Shown in pieces: positions 42,649 through 52,300 of a stretch of DNA of 64,000 bases. The position numbers were made by a program, and so were the translations under genes. The stretch comes from Clostridia bacterium (GTDB lineage Bacteria > Bacillota > Clostridia > Oscillospirales > CAG-272). Position 1 is the first letter of the stretch, and each line of letters opens with the position of its first letter. The DNA is taken from positions 97,144 to 161,143 of the forward strand of contig JAFVZL010000014.1 in assembly GCA_017508195.1 (NCBI GenBank), written 5' to 3'. The notes beneath the pieces were generated by a model. The model saw nothing but the letters and a program-made list of their open reading frames with translations. It ran no database searches and was not told the DNA's origin.

Positions 42649-44085
42649 ATGAAGGCTAAACAAAAAATATCCTTCACCGAGGGACCGCTGTTCTGGAAGC
42701 TTATACTGTTTGCCCTGCCTATCATGGCAACGGGTATTCTCCAGATGCTGTACAACGCCGCCGACAAGATAGTCGTCGGTCAGTTCTCGGGCGACCCGAC
42801 CGCCCTCGGAGCAATAGGCTCAACGACCTTTATCTCGGGACTTATAATCAACTTCATGGCGGGTCTCGGCTCGGGTGCGGGCGTTGTCGTATCTCAGCTC
42901 TTCGGAGCACGCCGTGAGGATGAGACCTCGCGCGCCGTCCACACCTCGCTCCTTATGGCGCTTGGTATCGGACTCGTTATGAGTGCTATCGCCTTTCCCA
43001 CCGCGGGACCCTTACTCAGGCTCCTCGGCACCAAGGCGGAGTTCATGGATAGCGCACTGCTCTATCTTTACATAATATACGGCGGTATAATCGGCACCTC
43101 GCTCTACAACACCGCCTCGGCAATTCTGCGTGCTGTCGGCGACTCTAAAACACCTCTCATTATCGGCTCTATCGCGGGTATTATGAACGTTGTTCTTAAC
43201 CTCGTTTTCGTCATTCTTTGCGGTATGTCGGTCGACGGTGTTGCTCTCGCAACCATTATTTCGCAATACTTTTCCGCTGTCGCGGCAATAGCTATGCTTG
43301 CAAGGCGTAAGACGGAATGTTACGCATTCTCGTTCACGAAGCTCCGCCTCGATAAAAAGCTTCTCAGAAGAATAATACGCATCGGTATTCCGACCGGCCT
43401 TCAGTCGACCTGCTTCTCCATCACGAATATGATAACCACCTCGGCTATCAACACCTTCCCGCCCGCATACGTCACGGCACACTCGGTGGCAGGCAATATC
43501 GACGGTATGCTCGACGTTATCGCAGGCTCGTTTATGCAGTCCTCGATGACCGCTACGGGTCAGAACCTCGGTGCAATGCAGCCCAAGAGGATAAGGAAGG
43601 TATTCTACTACTCGCTTATTCAGGCAATGTCGGTAATGATGATAGTTGCATGGACTCTCAGAGCCTTCCGTGCGGAGCTTGCATCGCTATTCGTTGATGT
43701 AAGCACGCCCGAATACGATACTATCATAAGCGCTACGGTAGAGTGGACCGGCACTATGCTGTTGCTCTATTTCCTGCAGGGTGCGATGAATGCCGTGCTC
43801 GGCTCGGTCAGAGGCCTCGGCTACTCTCTCGCTCCGCTTATTCTTAACATAATAGGCACCTGCCTCACCCGTGCAGCATGGGTATACCTCGTATTCCCTC
43901 TCGACGCATTCCACACCTTCAGCGGTCTTGCGCTTCTGTACCCCGTTTCATGGACGGCGGCGGCGGTGCTGCTTGCTATCCTTGCAATAGTGGCATTTAA
44001 CAAGCTTTCCAAGATGGAGCGCGCACAGGCGGAAAAGGCTAATTCCGACGAACAGAAGGAACCGGTGGCGCAAAAGGAGACTTAA
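42649..44085 (+). CDS. MATE-family antiporter 3
   Basis: A 478-residue, 12-helix MATE exporter opening with FTEGPLFWKLILFALPI and carrying ADKIVVGQFSGDPTAL. In place of the VRSxGDSKTP of copies 1 and 2 it has LRAVGDSKTPLIIG. The last ~30 residues are a charged, Lys/Glu-rich tail. GAGGTG precedes the ATG. It ends one base before MATE 4 begins, so the two are translated together and could work as a pair. Confidence 0.92.
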   Translation: MKAKQKISFTEGPLFWKLILFALPIMATGILQMLYNAADKIVVGQFSGDPTALGAIGSTTFISGLIINFMAGLGSGAGVVVSQLFGARREDETSRAVHTSLLMALGIGLVMSAIAFPTAGPLLRLLGTKAEFMDSALLYLYIIYGGIIGTSLYNTASAILRAVGDSKTPLIIGSIAGIMNVVLNLVFVILCGMSVDGVALATIISQYFSAVAAIAMLARRKTECYAFSFTKLRLDKKLLRRIIRIGIPTGLQSTCFSITNMITTSAINTFPPAYVTAHSVAGNIDGMLDVIAGSFMQSSMTATGQNLGAMQPKRIRKVFYYSLIQAMSVMMIVAWTLRAFRAELASLFVDVSTPEYDTIISATVEWTGTMLLLYFLQGAMNAVLGSVRGLGYSLAPLILNIIGTCLTRAAWVYLVFPLDAFHTFSGLALLYPVSWTAAAVLLAILAIVAFNKLSKMERAQAEKANSDEQKEPVAQKET

Positions 44086-44086
44086 A

Positions 44087-45586
44087 GTGACTAAGACAAA
44101 AAGGAAAATCGATTTCACAGACGGCCCGCTTTTCACAAAGCTGTTAATATTCATGCTCCCCATCGTCGCAACGAGCCTGCTCCAGATACTCTACGACGTT
44201 GCGGATAAGGTCGTCGTCGGACAGTTCTCGGGTGACCCGAACGCGCTCGGAGCGATAGGCTCGACCTCGTTTATATCCGGACTTATCATAAACTTCATGA
44301 TAGGTGTGGGTGCCGGCGCGGGTGTCCTCGTGGCACAGGCGTTCGGTGCTAAGGATAACGTGGCCTTATCGCGCTCGACTCATAACGCCTTTATCCTCGG
44401 AGCGTCTCTTTCACTCGTGATGACGGTGATAGCCTACCTTACCGCCTCTCCTCTGCTTAAGCTCCTCGATACCGACGCAGAGCTTTTCGACAGTGCGCTC
44501 CTGTATCTCAACATACTATACTCCAGCATACTTGCTACCGCAATCTACAATATCGGCGCATCGGTCCTCAGGGCAATCGGAGATTCCTCAACCTCACTTA
44601 ATATAGGTATTATCTCGGGTCTTATCAACGTACTCCTTAACCTGTTCTTCGTAATAGTTTGCGGTATGTCGGTTGCGGGAGTTGCTATCGCAACGGTCAT
44701 ATCTAAGTACTATTCGGCAGTTGCCGTAGTAGTCCACCTTTACAGAAGGAAGGGCGAGAGCTACGCCTTTGACCCCAAGAAACTCATACCCCACAAGCCC
44801 ACGCTCCTTCGCATGCTGAGGCTCGGTATCCCGACAGGACTTCAGTCGGCGTGCTATTCACTCGGAAATATGGCGAGCACCGCCGCAATCAACTCCTTCC
44901 CCGGTACGGTATACATTTCCGCTCGCTCGATAGCGACAGACATCGACCATATAGCACACGCATTCGTATCCGCGTTCCTCCCTGCAACCCTGAACGCGAC
45001 GGGACAGAACATGGGTGCGAAGCAGCCCAAGCGCATAAAGCGCATACTCGTATTCTCCCTGGCACAGGCGATCGTCGTGGTCTCCATTGTATCGGGTGCT
45101 ATGTTGCTCTTCTTAAACAACATATCCGCGATGTTCGTAAGCGCATCCGACCCGCTATATACCGAAAAGCTCGCGGCGGTTGCCGAGTGGTGCTCGGTTA
45201 TGCTCCCCGCGCAGATCATAGCGGCCATCCTTAACGTATCCATCGGTGTCGTCAGAGGACTCGGATACTCGGTTATACCGCTGGTTATCAACCTCGTAGG
45301 CACAGTCGGCTTACGCCTTGCTTGGATTTACGGTCTGTTCTTCGCATTTGAGGAGCTCCACACCTTCTTCTTCCTCGTCCTTATGTACCCCGTATCCAAC
45401 GGTACGACAGCGCTTGCAGGCCTTGTGCTCTGTGCAATCGCAATAGCAAGACTAGGCAAAAATCTCTCGAAGGAAGAGGCGGAAGCGGATAACGCAGCCG
45501 TCGAACAAACCAACGAGGAAGCTATCCAAAGCGGTGAAGAGAATACACCCGAAAGCGAGAACGAAAAAGCAGAAACGGTCGGATGA
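44087..45586 (+). CDS. MATE-family antiporter 4
   Basis: A 499-residue, 12-helix MATE exporter beginning at a GTG with AAAGGAGA upstream, one base after MATE 3. It opens FTDGPLFTKLLIFMLPI and has ADKVVVGQFSGDPNAL and LRAIGDSSTSLNIG; the SST variant replaces SKT. A ~45-residue acidic C-terminal tail (rich in Glu, Asn and Ala) sets it apart. It is most like MATE 3, suggesting a recent duplication of that pair. A strong terminator follows. Confidence 0.92.
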   Translation: MTKTKRKIDFTDGPLFTKLLIFMLPIVATSLLQILYDVADKVVVGQFSGDPNALGAIGSTSFISGLIINFMIGVGAGAGVLVAQAFGAKDNVALSRSTHNAFILGASLSLVMTVIAYLTASPLLKLLDTDAELFDSALLYLNILYSSILATAIYNIGASVLRAIGDSSTSLNIGIISGLINVLLNLFFVIVCGMSVAGVAIATVISKYYSAVAVVVHLYRRKGESYAFDPKKLIPHKPTLLRMLRLGIPTGLQSACYSLGNMASTAAINSFPGTVYISARSIATDIDHIAHAFVSAFLPATLNATGQNMGAKQPKRIKRILVFSLAQAIVVVSIVSGAMLLFLNNISAMFVSASDPLYTEKLAAVAEWCSVMLPAQIIAAILNVSIGVVRGLGYSVIPLVINLVGTVGLRLAWIYGLFFAFEELHTFFFLVLMYPVSNGTTALAGLVLCAIAIARLGKNLSKEEAEADNAAVEQTNEEAIQSGEENTPESENEKAETVG

Positions 45587-45616
45587 GTTTTCCGCAAATT
45601 TTTATATGACAAAGCA

Positions 45617-45650
45617 GCGGCGCACAAAAGTGCGCCGCCATTTTTATTTT
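45617..45650. terminator. Terminator shared by MATE 4 and the AbrB-like gene
   Basis: GCGGCGCAC pairs with GTGCGCCGC around AAAA (45617-45638), followed by TTTTT on the plus strand. Confidence 0.85.
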
Positions 45651-45847
45651 TCTTTTTCTTCCGCGTTTTGTTCCTCTACGCTAAAGAAAACAACCTTATG
45701 CCTCGCACTCCTCACAAGAACTCCTTCACATGTAGCAACGATTTCAACCTCTTTTTCAAGCTTATACCGTTCTCTATACTCTTTCGGTATCACTATTCTT
45801 CCAAGCTTATCTACGCCCCTGATTATTCCTATAACATCTTTTCGCAT
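45644..45847 (-). CDS. AbrB/SpoVT-type DNA-binding protein
   Basis: A 67-residue swapped-hairpin regulator: GIIRGVDKLGRIVIPKEYRE is the AbrB-domain signature, followed by a second beta pair and an acidic tail. Such proteins are transition-state regulators or antitoxins; no toxin gene is adjacent. The ATG at 45847 follows GGAGGG. It is divergent from the XRE gene at 45959 and shares an operator region with it, so it is probably under that regulator's control. Confidence 0.85.
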   Translation of the reverse strand: MRKDVIGIIRGVDKLGRIVIPKEYRERYKLEKEVEIVATCEGVLVRSARHKVVFFSVEEQNAEEKEK

Positions 45848-45877
45848 AATACCCTCCAAAAAGTAATCGTTAATTAT

Positions 45878-45934
45878 ATTATAGCGACTTATCAGTCACT
45901 TTTCAATAGTGACCGATAAATTACATGTTATAAT
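45878..45934. promoter_or_regulatory. Divergent promoters with inverted-repeat operator
   Basis: Minus strand: TTGAAA (45901-45906), 17 bases, TATAAT (45878-45883). Plus strand -10 TATAAT at 45929-45934. The operator TTATCAGTCAC (45889-45899) and GTGACCGATAA (45909-45919) is an inverted repeat with one mismatch; its left arm lies in the minus-strand spacer. Confidence 0.7.
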
Positions 45935-45958
45935 TTGTAAAAAATAGGGGGGCGTATT

Positions 45959-46177
45959 ATGTTCTATTATCCTCGTTTGCGCGATCTGAGAGAGGATCGC
46001 GACATGACGCAAGCCGACGTAGCGAAGGCTCTTGAAACGGCGAGAGAGCAATACAATAAATACGAGCTCGGCAAGCAAGAAATTCCATTTCACCATGTTA
46101 TAAGGCTCGCAAGGCTCTACAATGTCACAATAGACTACATTGCAGGCATCGCAGAAGAGCCTCGCAAGCTTACTTGA
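45959..46177 (+). CDS. Small XRE-family regulator, second paralogue
   Basis: A 72-residue single-domain Cro/CI repressor. PRLRDLREDRDMTQADVAKA at the start closely matches the protein at 34165, but the recognition region (ETAREQYNKYELG against GMSQTGYSKYETG) differs, in line with a different operator sequence in front of the gene. It is divergent from an AbrB-like gene. The ribosome site AGGGGGG is strong. A perfect terminator follows. Confidence 0.88.
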   Translation: MFYYPRLRDLREDRDMTQADVAKALETAREQYNKYELGKQEIPFHHVIRLARLYNVTIDYIAGIAEEPRKLT

Positions 46178-46190
46178 GAAAACAAAAAAA

Positions 46191-46225
46191 CAAGGCTATC
46201 TCATTTCGAGATAGCCTTGTTTTTT
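46191..46225 (+). terminator. Terminator after the second XRE gene
   Basis: A 12-base perfect stem CAAGGCTATCTC / GAGATAGCCTTG with loop ATTTC, then TTTTTT. Confidence 0.9.
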
Positions 46226-46240
46226 ATGAAAGATTGACTT

Positions 46241-46662
46241 GTTCGTGGGAATTTTGATGCAGATTACGGGATTGGAATCCCGAAGCTGTAGTAACCTACA
46301 GCGAGAGGTGACAATCACGCGATATGCGCAATACAACAAAACTAAGACCTGATCGAGGGAATTTTGATGCATAGTGGGTGAACGCGACCCGAAGCAAAAG
46401 TGACCTATTGCGAGCTTGGTCATACTTTGGCGCTGAGTTCAAAAGCATAACCATTTTCGGTTGATCGTGGGAATTTTGATGCAGATTGCGGGATTGGAAT
46501 CCCGAAGCTGTAGTAACCTACAGCGAGAGGTGACAATCACGCGATATGCGCAATACAACAAAACTAAGACCCGATCGAGGGAATTTTGATGCAGATTGCG
46601 GGATTGGAATCCCGAAGCTGTAGTAACCTACAGCGAGAGGTGACAATCACGCGATATGCGCA
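46241..46662 (+). ncRNA. Tandem array of four ~110-nt structured units (candidate RNA)
   Basis: Units begin at 46241, 46351, 46463 and 46573. Each opens with GGGAATTTTGATGCA, then a variable G/C hairpin, then a hairpin with a UAAC/UGAC loop (GTRACCTA), then GCGAG. Units 1, 3 and 4 are nearly identical; unit 2 differs in stem sequence but keeps the loops and both hairpins (for example GCTGTAG/CTACAGC against GCAAAAG/CTATTGC). This looks like a conserved RNA fold, not a coding sequence. Orientation is inferred from the loop conservation and could be reversed. No known RNA family was recognised. Confidence 0.55.
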
Positions 46663-46673
46663 AAATTCACCGA

Positions 46674-48848
46674 TCAAAGGTGGAGGACACGGTCTTTGAT
46701 CTCCTCAGTCCTTCCCTGATTCCAGTACTGCGTACCTATGTAACCGCATGTTCTGCGTGCTACGTTCATTTTGGACTGGTCGCGGTTTTTACAGTTGGGA
46801 CATTCCCAGACGAGCTTGCCGTCTTCGTCCTCTACTATTTCTATTTCTCCATCGTAGCCGCACTCCTGGCAGAAGTCGCTCTTGGTGTTGAGCTCGGCGT
46901 ACATGATATTATCGTAGATGAACTGCATTACACCGAGAACTGCCTCGATGTTATTCTGCATATCGGGAACCTCGACGTAGGAGATGGCGCCGCCGGGCGA
47001 GAGAGCCTGGAACTTGGCCTCGAGCGCGAGCTTCGCAAACGCGTCTATCTCCTCGGTTACGTGAACGTGGTAGGAGTTGGTGATATAGTTTCTGTCGGAG
47101 ACACCGGGAACGATACCGAATCTGTTCTGAAGTGCCTTCGCAAACTTGTAGGTAGTGCTCTCGAGGGGGGTGCCGTAAAGCGAGTAGTCGATATTCTCCG
47201 CCTTCTTCCACTTTGCGGTATACTCGTTGAGCTTTCTCATTATAGCAAGTCCAAGCTCCTCACCCTCGGGCTCGGTGAGCTTCTTGCCGTTAAGGGCGTA
47301 TACGCACTCCCAAAGGCCTGCGAAGCCGAGAGAAAGGGTGGAATATCCGCCGTGAAGGTATTTATCGATGGGCTCACCCTTAGGAAGTCTTGTAAGCGCG
47401 CCGTGCTGCCAAAGTATAGGAGCCGCGTCGGAAAGAGTACCCGAAAGGCGCTCGTGACGGCACTGAAGTGCTCTGTGGCAGAGCTCCATGCGCTCATCGA
47501 ATACCTCCCAGAACTTCTCCATGCTGCCCTCGGCAGACAGACCGATATCGGCAAGGTTAACCGTTACGACACCCTGATTGAATCTACCGTAATACTTAGG
47601 ATTTCCGTCCTCGTCTACGTAAGGAGTGAGGAAGCTGCGGCAGCCCATACAGGTGTAGCACTGTCCGTTGCCGTTCTTGTCGATCTTGTTAGCGAGCATT
47701 ACCTTTTCCGAAATATAGTCGGGAACCATGCGCTTAGCGGTACACTTAGCCGCAAGCTCGGTGAGGTAGTAATACTTGGAATCGGGGTGGATATTCTCCT
47801 CCTCTAGAACGTAGATGAGCTTCGGGAATGCGGGTGTGATCCACACGCCTGCCTCGTTCTTTACACCCTGGTATCTCTGAAGAAGTGTCTCCTCGATAAT
47901 TACTGCAAGGTCAGCCTTCTCCTGCTCACTCTTAGCCTCGCCAAGATACATAAATACGGTGATGAAGGGGGCCTGTCCGTTTGTGGTAAGAAGGGTAACG
48001 ACCTGATACTGGATACACTGAACGCCCTTGCGGATCTCCTCGCGGAGCCTTTTTTCGGTGAGATCGTGTATAGCCTTAGGATCGGTCACGCCAACACTCG
48101 CGAGCTCCTCGGTGACTGTGGCGCGGAGCTTCTGACGGCTGACCTCGACGAAGGGTGCGAGGTGGGTCAGGCTTATCGACTGACCGCCGTACTGGTTGGA
48201 TGCTACCTGTGCGATGATCTGCGTTGCGATATTGCAGGCGGTCGAGAAGCTGTGGGGCTTTTCGATCATCGTTCCGCTTATAACGGTACCGTTCTGGAGC
48301 ATATCCTCGAGGTTAACGAGGTCGCAGTTATGCATATGCTGAGCAAAGTAATCCGCATCGTGGAAGTGGATAATACCCTCGTCGTGCGCCTTGACGATCT
48401 CCTCGGGGAGAAGGATTCTTCTCGTGATATCCTTAGAAACCTCGCCCGCCATGTAGTCACGCTGAACACTGTTTACGGTGGGGTTCTTATTGGCGTTCTC
48501 CTGCTTTACCTCCTCGTTATTGCACTCGATTAGGGAGATTATCTTCTCGTCTGTGGTGTTCGCACGGCGAACGAGCTGTCTTTTATATCTGTAAGTGATA
48601 TACGCCTTCGCAAGCGTGAAGGCTCCGAGCCTCATGAGCTCGTCCTCAACGAGATCCTGGACCTCCTCGACGCCTACCGAGCGGTGGAGCTTAAGGCAAG
48701 CCTTCTCTACCCTGTCGGTAACTTTTGCTATATCGGCATCGGTGATCCTGTCCTTTTCATCTACTGCGAGATTTGCTTTAACGATAGCTGCGGAGATCTT
48801 TTCCTTGTCGAAGATGACCTCGGCGCCATTTCTCTTGATAAGTTTCAT
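46674..48848 (-). CDS. nrdD: Anaerobic ribonucleoside-triphosphate reductase (class III)
   Basis: Makes dNTPs from NTPs with a glycyl radical, only without oxygen. The 724-residue protein has an N-terminal ATP-cone (MKLIKRNGAEVIFDKEKI onward, about 1-95), the large catalytic barrel, a C-terminal four-cysteine zinc site (CQECGY and CPNC) and the glycyl-radical motif RRTCGYIG. The frame is open to 48974, but the ATG at 48848 follows AAGGAG and begins the ATP-cone. The activase gene nrdG, usually adjacent, is not in the window. Two NrdR boxes overlap its promoter. Confidence 0.96.
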   Translation of the reverse strand: MKLIKRNGAEVIFDKEKISAAIVKANLAVDEKDRITDADIAKVTDRVEKACLKLHRSVGVEEVQDLVEDELMRLGAFTLAKAYITYRYKRQLVRRANTTDEKIISLIECNNEEVKQENANKNPTVNSVQRDYMAGEVSKDITRRILLPEEIVKAHDEGIIHFHDADYFAQHMHNCDLVNLEDMLQNGTVISGTMIEKPHSFSTACNIATQIIAQVASNQYGGQSISLTHLAPFVEVSRQKLRATVTEELASVGVTDPKAIHDLTEKRLREEIRKGVQCIQYQVVTLLTTNGQAPFITVFMYLGEAKSEQEKADLAVIIEETLLQRYQGVKNEAGVWITPAFPKLIYVLEEENIHPDSKYYYLTELAAKCTAKRMVPDYISEKVMLANKIDKNGNGQCYTCMGCRSFLTPYVDEDGNPKYYGRFNQGVVTVNLADIGLSAEGSMEKFWEVFDERMELCHRALQCRHERLSGTLSDAAPILWQHGALTRLPKGEPIDKYLHGGYSTLSLGFAGLWECVYALNGKKLTEPEGEELGLAIMRKLNEYTAKWKKAENIDYSLYGTPLESTTYKFAKALQNRFGIVPGVSDRNYITNSYHVHVTEEIDAFAKLALEAKFQALSPGGAISYVEVPDMQNNIEAVLGVMQFIYDNIMYAELNTKSDFCQECGYDGEIEIVEDEDGKLVWECPNCKNRDQSKMNVARRTCGYIGTQYWNQGRTEEIKDRVLHL

Positions 48849-49370
48849 AGCTTTTCTCCTTGGTATATATAGTATTGTCGCGCGCTGACACTGTGCGCGG
48901 ACACTCGGGGCTGTCTTGTGCGACTGCGCTTTGAGTCGCAACAACCGCTCCCCAAAGGAAGCGGTGCTCCTCAATTATATACCATATATAGTGTTTTGTC
49001 AAGCGCAAAATTACTATATCTTGTGTTTTCAGCTTTTTCCAAAAAAAGACAAACTCTCCCTTTTCTACAAAAAAATTCACATATCTTTGTCACTTTTTCC
49101 CCTTGACAAAAGCCCCCTATAACATAATTCGGGGCAGAGTTTGAGCATAAAAATTCATCCGCCTTTTCCGATTGGTTATATTCAACAATTTTCGATGATT
49201 TATTTCTACCTTTTTCTCTTACAGAGCCTTCGGTGGAGTTTTTTAAGTTTGTTAAAGCCTTGACAGAGTATTCGCTTTTTTGGTGAATATTCAGAGAAAA
49301 ACGCTTGATGATTTGCGCGAAAAAATGAGCACCCGCTTTTTGACGGGTGCTCGGAATTTGGATATATTAT
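48849..49370. promoter_or_regulatory. nrdD: nrdD upstream region with promoter and NrdR boxes
   Basis: On the minus strand TTGACA (48997-49002), 17 bases, TATAAT (48974-48979). Two 16-base NrdR-like boxes, ATACCATATATAGTGT (48979-48994) and TTACTATATCTTGTGT (49011-49026), lie 32 bases apart, on one face of the helix; a third weaker match is at 48862-48877 in the leader. From 49030 to 49315 I see only AT-rich sequence and a GCCCC...GGGGC hairpin near 49112-49134. Confidence 0.8.
49319..49352 (-). terminator. Terminator after the MACPF lipoprotein gene
   Basis: GAGCACCCG pairs with CGGGTGCTC (49327-49352); on the minus strand it is followed by ATTTTTT. Confidence 0.85.
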
Positions 49371-52300
49371 TTACACGAAGCTGATGCTTTCGCCATTGTG
49401 TCTCAACCAAGGCTCATTGTTCTTTCCGTAAAGCGCACCGTTGCCGTTTAATCCCCATACCCATGCTCCGTGTGTGCTTGTTATATTTCCGGAATTGGTT
49501 GGATTTATGTATTCACAGTTATACGAGTTTCCTGCAAATCCACCAGAATACGCACTAAATCCTGCGGCATTGACGTCAGCTCCGTTGGAGCAATTCTTAA
49601 ACGTACAATATCTGGCGTCGCCAACAAGTCCTCCGGCATAAGTAGCACCGGTATAATGCATTCCGACAAGAAATTCATAATAGGTTTCATCGGTATCTTC
49701 GTTCTTAATCACCGAACCATTAGCAACATGACAGTTCTCAAAGATGGTATTCCTTGCAGTGCCGACAAATCCACCCATAAAACACTCCCGACAATTCGGA
49801 TTCTTTTCGGTAGTAATACTACAATTCAAGTATATGTTACGAAATACCGCGTTATCGGAAATACCAAACAACCCAAATGCATAGTCGGTATGAGCTGTAA
49901 GCGTATTGCTGACAATGTTAGAATAGGTGATTGTGTGTCCCTGACCATCAAGCACTCCGTTGAAAGATGGAGGAAGAATCTCATCTTTATTGTTATGCTG
50001 CCAATAGTAAGATCCTATCGGGGTCCAATATGCTCCTAAATCAATATCGTTGACCAACAAATAATTACCCGCCATGTTATCAGCGATAGCTATGAATTCA
50101 TCCGTGGTGGTTATATAAGTATATCCCTCGTAGGTTTGTATCCACCTGCCTTCAATTCTTACCTCGCCAAGAATATCCCAAGTAGATATTGATTTACCTG
50201 TGCCATCGGTAAGCTGTCTGCCGTCTTCGGTATACCAGCCCTCAAACTTATAGTAATCGGCTCGGGGAGCGGGTATAGTAAATGTCTGTCCGAAGTCAAG
50301 CAATCCGTTAAATCCTGCCCAGCTGATGTCGGTAACGACCTTAACCTGTCCCTCTGCGGTCGAATAAAGGTCTATGGCAACCGAAACCCACATTGCATAG
50401 AGTCTGACTTCACCGCCCTGTTCTGTCGAGAGATTAATTACGTTCTCGCCGTTATTATACATAACTCCGCTTGCATCGGATTTGGTATTCCAACCTACAA
50501 AGATATATCCTTCACGCTCAAACAGATTTGTTCTGAGCTCATCATCTACGCCATACACCATTTGAGTTGGATCCATACTTCCCGATCCGCCGTTAGAGTC
50601 ATAGACGATCGAATATACGTTAGGCTGATACGTTACGGTGATCTCCGTATTTTCCGCGCCCATAGTGCCGCTCACGGCGGTAAGAACGGGAGTATAACCT
50701 ACAACGATCGGAGATGTAACGCTATACTGTGAACCGAACTTATACCACTCCTCGTGAGAAGCGGGAGCGGCCCCACCGTCGCTTAAGACGTAGTTTACTG
50801 TAAGCTTGTAGGGTAAGGGCTTATATGTTACGTTAACAGTAATACCGCCCACGGGAATATCACCCTTTACCTCGATTATATCCGGGGTAAATCCTGTGAT
50901 CTCGGGAGACTTAATGCAATAAGTATCTTCAAAGTAATAGTCGTTTTTGTTGATAAACGGCTCGTGCGCTATGCTTCCGTCCTCGAATATATAGTTTATA
51001 ACGAAAGGTACGGGATAGGCGTGATCCGTATCGATCCACCTTGCGTAAAATACGTAATTCTTACCGTCGGTAGAGAACTCATATCCGCTGAAGTCGGAAA
51101 CCATATCAACAGAGCTCAAGGACTCGCGCCAGCCCATGAATACGTATCCGTCCTTTGTTACTGAGGGAGCTCCCTCAATCTTGAATCCCTTAGAGAGATC
51201 GGTGTAAACGACCGCAAGCTCGGTTGTACCGTCGTCATCCATAAATCTTACCGGCACACGCTCGAGCTCCCATCTCGCAGTAAGGGTAATATCTTCCGTA
51301 ACCTTTTCGCTGAAATCGAACTTCTGTCCGTTATCCTTATACCATCCGATAAACACGTAGTAGGTCTTCTCGGTGGTCTGCTCGGGAATCAGATAGTCCT
51401 TTTCAATGTCGGTCGTCCGGGGAGCAACGTCCGTACCGTCGGTAATAAATGTAACGGTATACGTCTTTATATCCCACTTTGCGAAAAGCTCGATATTTCC
51501 CGTAAGCTTAGTAGCAAAATCAAACGCATCGGTGCACTCCTCATCGGTATACCAACCGACAAAGCTATATCCCGATCTCGTAGGTGCCTTCGGATTTACA
51601 GCAACAGCGTTATAGGCTACCACCTGCTCCGCTACCTCGCTTCCGCCCATAGCATTGAAGGTAACGACGGGCTTAATATCGACCCATTTTGCGTACAGAG
51701 TGATGTGCTCGGTTACGTAATCCGACTCAAAGTCCCATTTTTCAGTCTTCTCTAAGTCCTTATACCAGCCCTCAAGAATACGTCCCTCTATGGAAATATC
51801 GGGCTCGTCAATATAAGAGCCTACGTCCATTCCGATAAGGCTATCGACCGTGATATCGGGAATTCCGGTATTAAACAGCACGTTATAGCTTCTTACCGCA
51901 ACAAGAGTTACGTTAACCTTGATTTTATCGACGGTAATTGTAATAGTTACTACGGTACCGTGCGGTATATCCTCGCTCACTTTAACGTTTCCGCTTGCAT
52001 CAACGCTTACGAAATCATTATTCGACACGAAGCTCTTGTAGTACTTGCTTGCATTACCGGGATTTATAGAATAGGTGATGCGGAAGCTGTCTCCCGCTTT
52101 GATTTGTACCGTCTCGCCCTCTGTGTAGTTGACGTTCTCCTTAACCTTGATGTTATCCACGGACTCGGGAGCTACGGGGGGCTTGATGCTATGGAGATCG
52201 AGCATATTGCGGTACGCGCCCTCTCCGTATTCAACAAAATACTTTACCAACGACTCGGCTCTCTCGGCACCGCCCGGAACAGTCGTATCGATAAGCTTCC

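Noticed and set aside
45644-46177. Toxin-antitoxin pair formed by the AbrB-like and XRE genes
   Set aside because: Both are DNA-binding proteins and are divergent; there is no toxin-like gene next to either.
46241-46662. CRISPR array
   Set aside because: The ~110-base period, full similarity along the unit and lack of unique spacers or cas genes do not fit.
46656-47807. A 383-residue plus-strand open frame over nrdD
   Set aside because: It is antisense to the conserved NrdD sequence, with no promoter or start site, and starts inside the repeat array.
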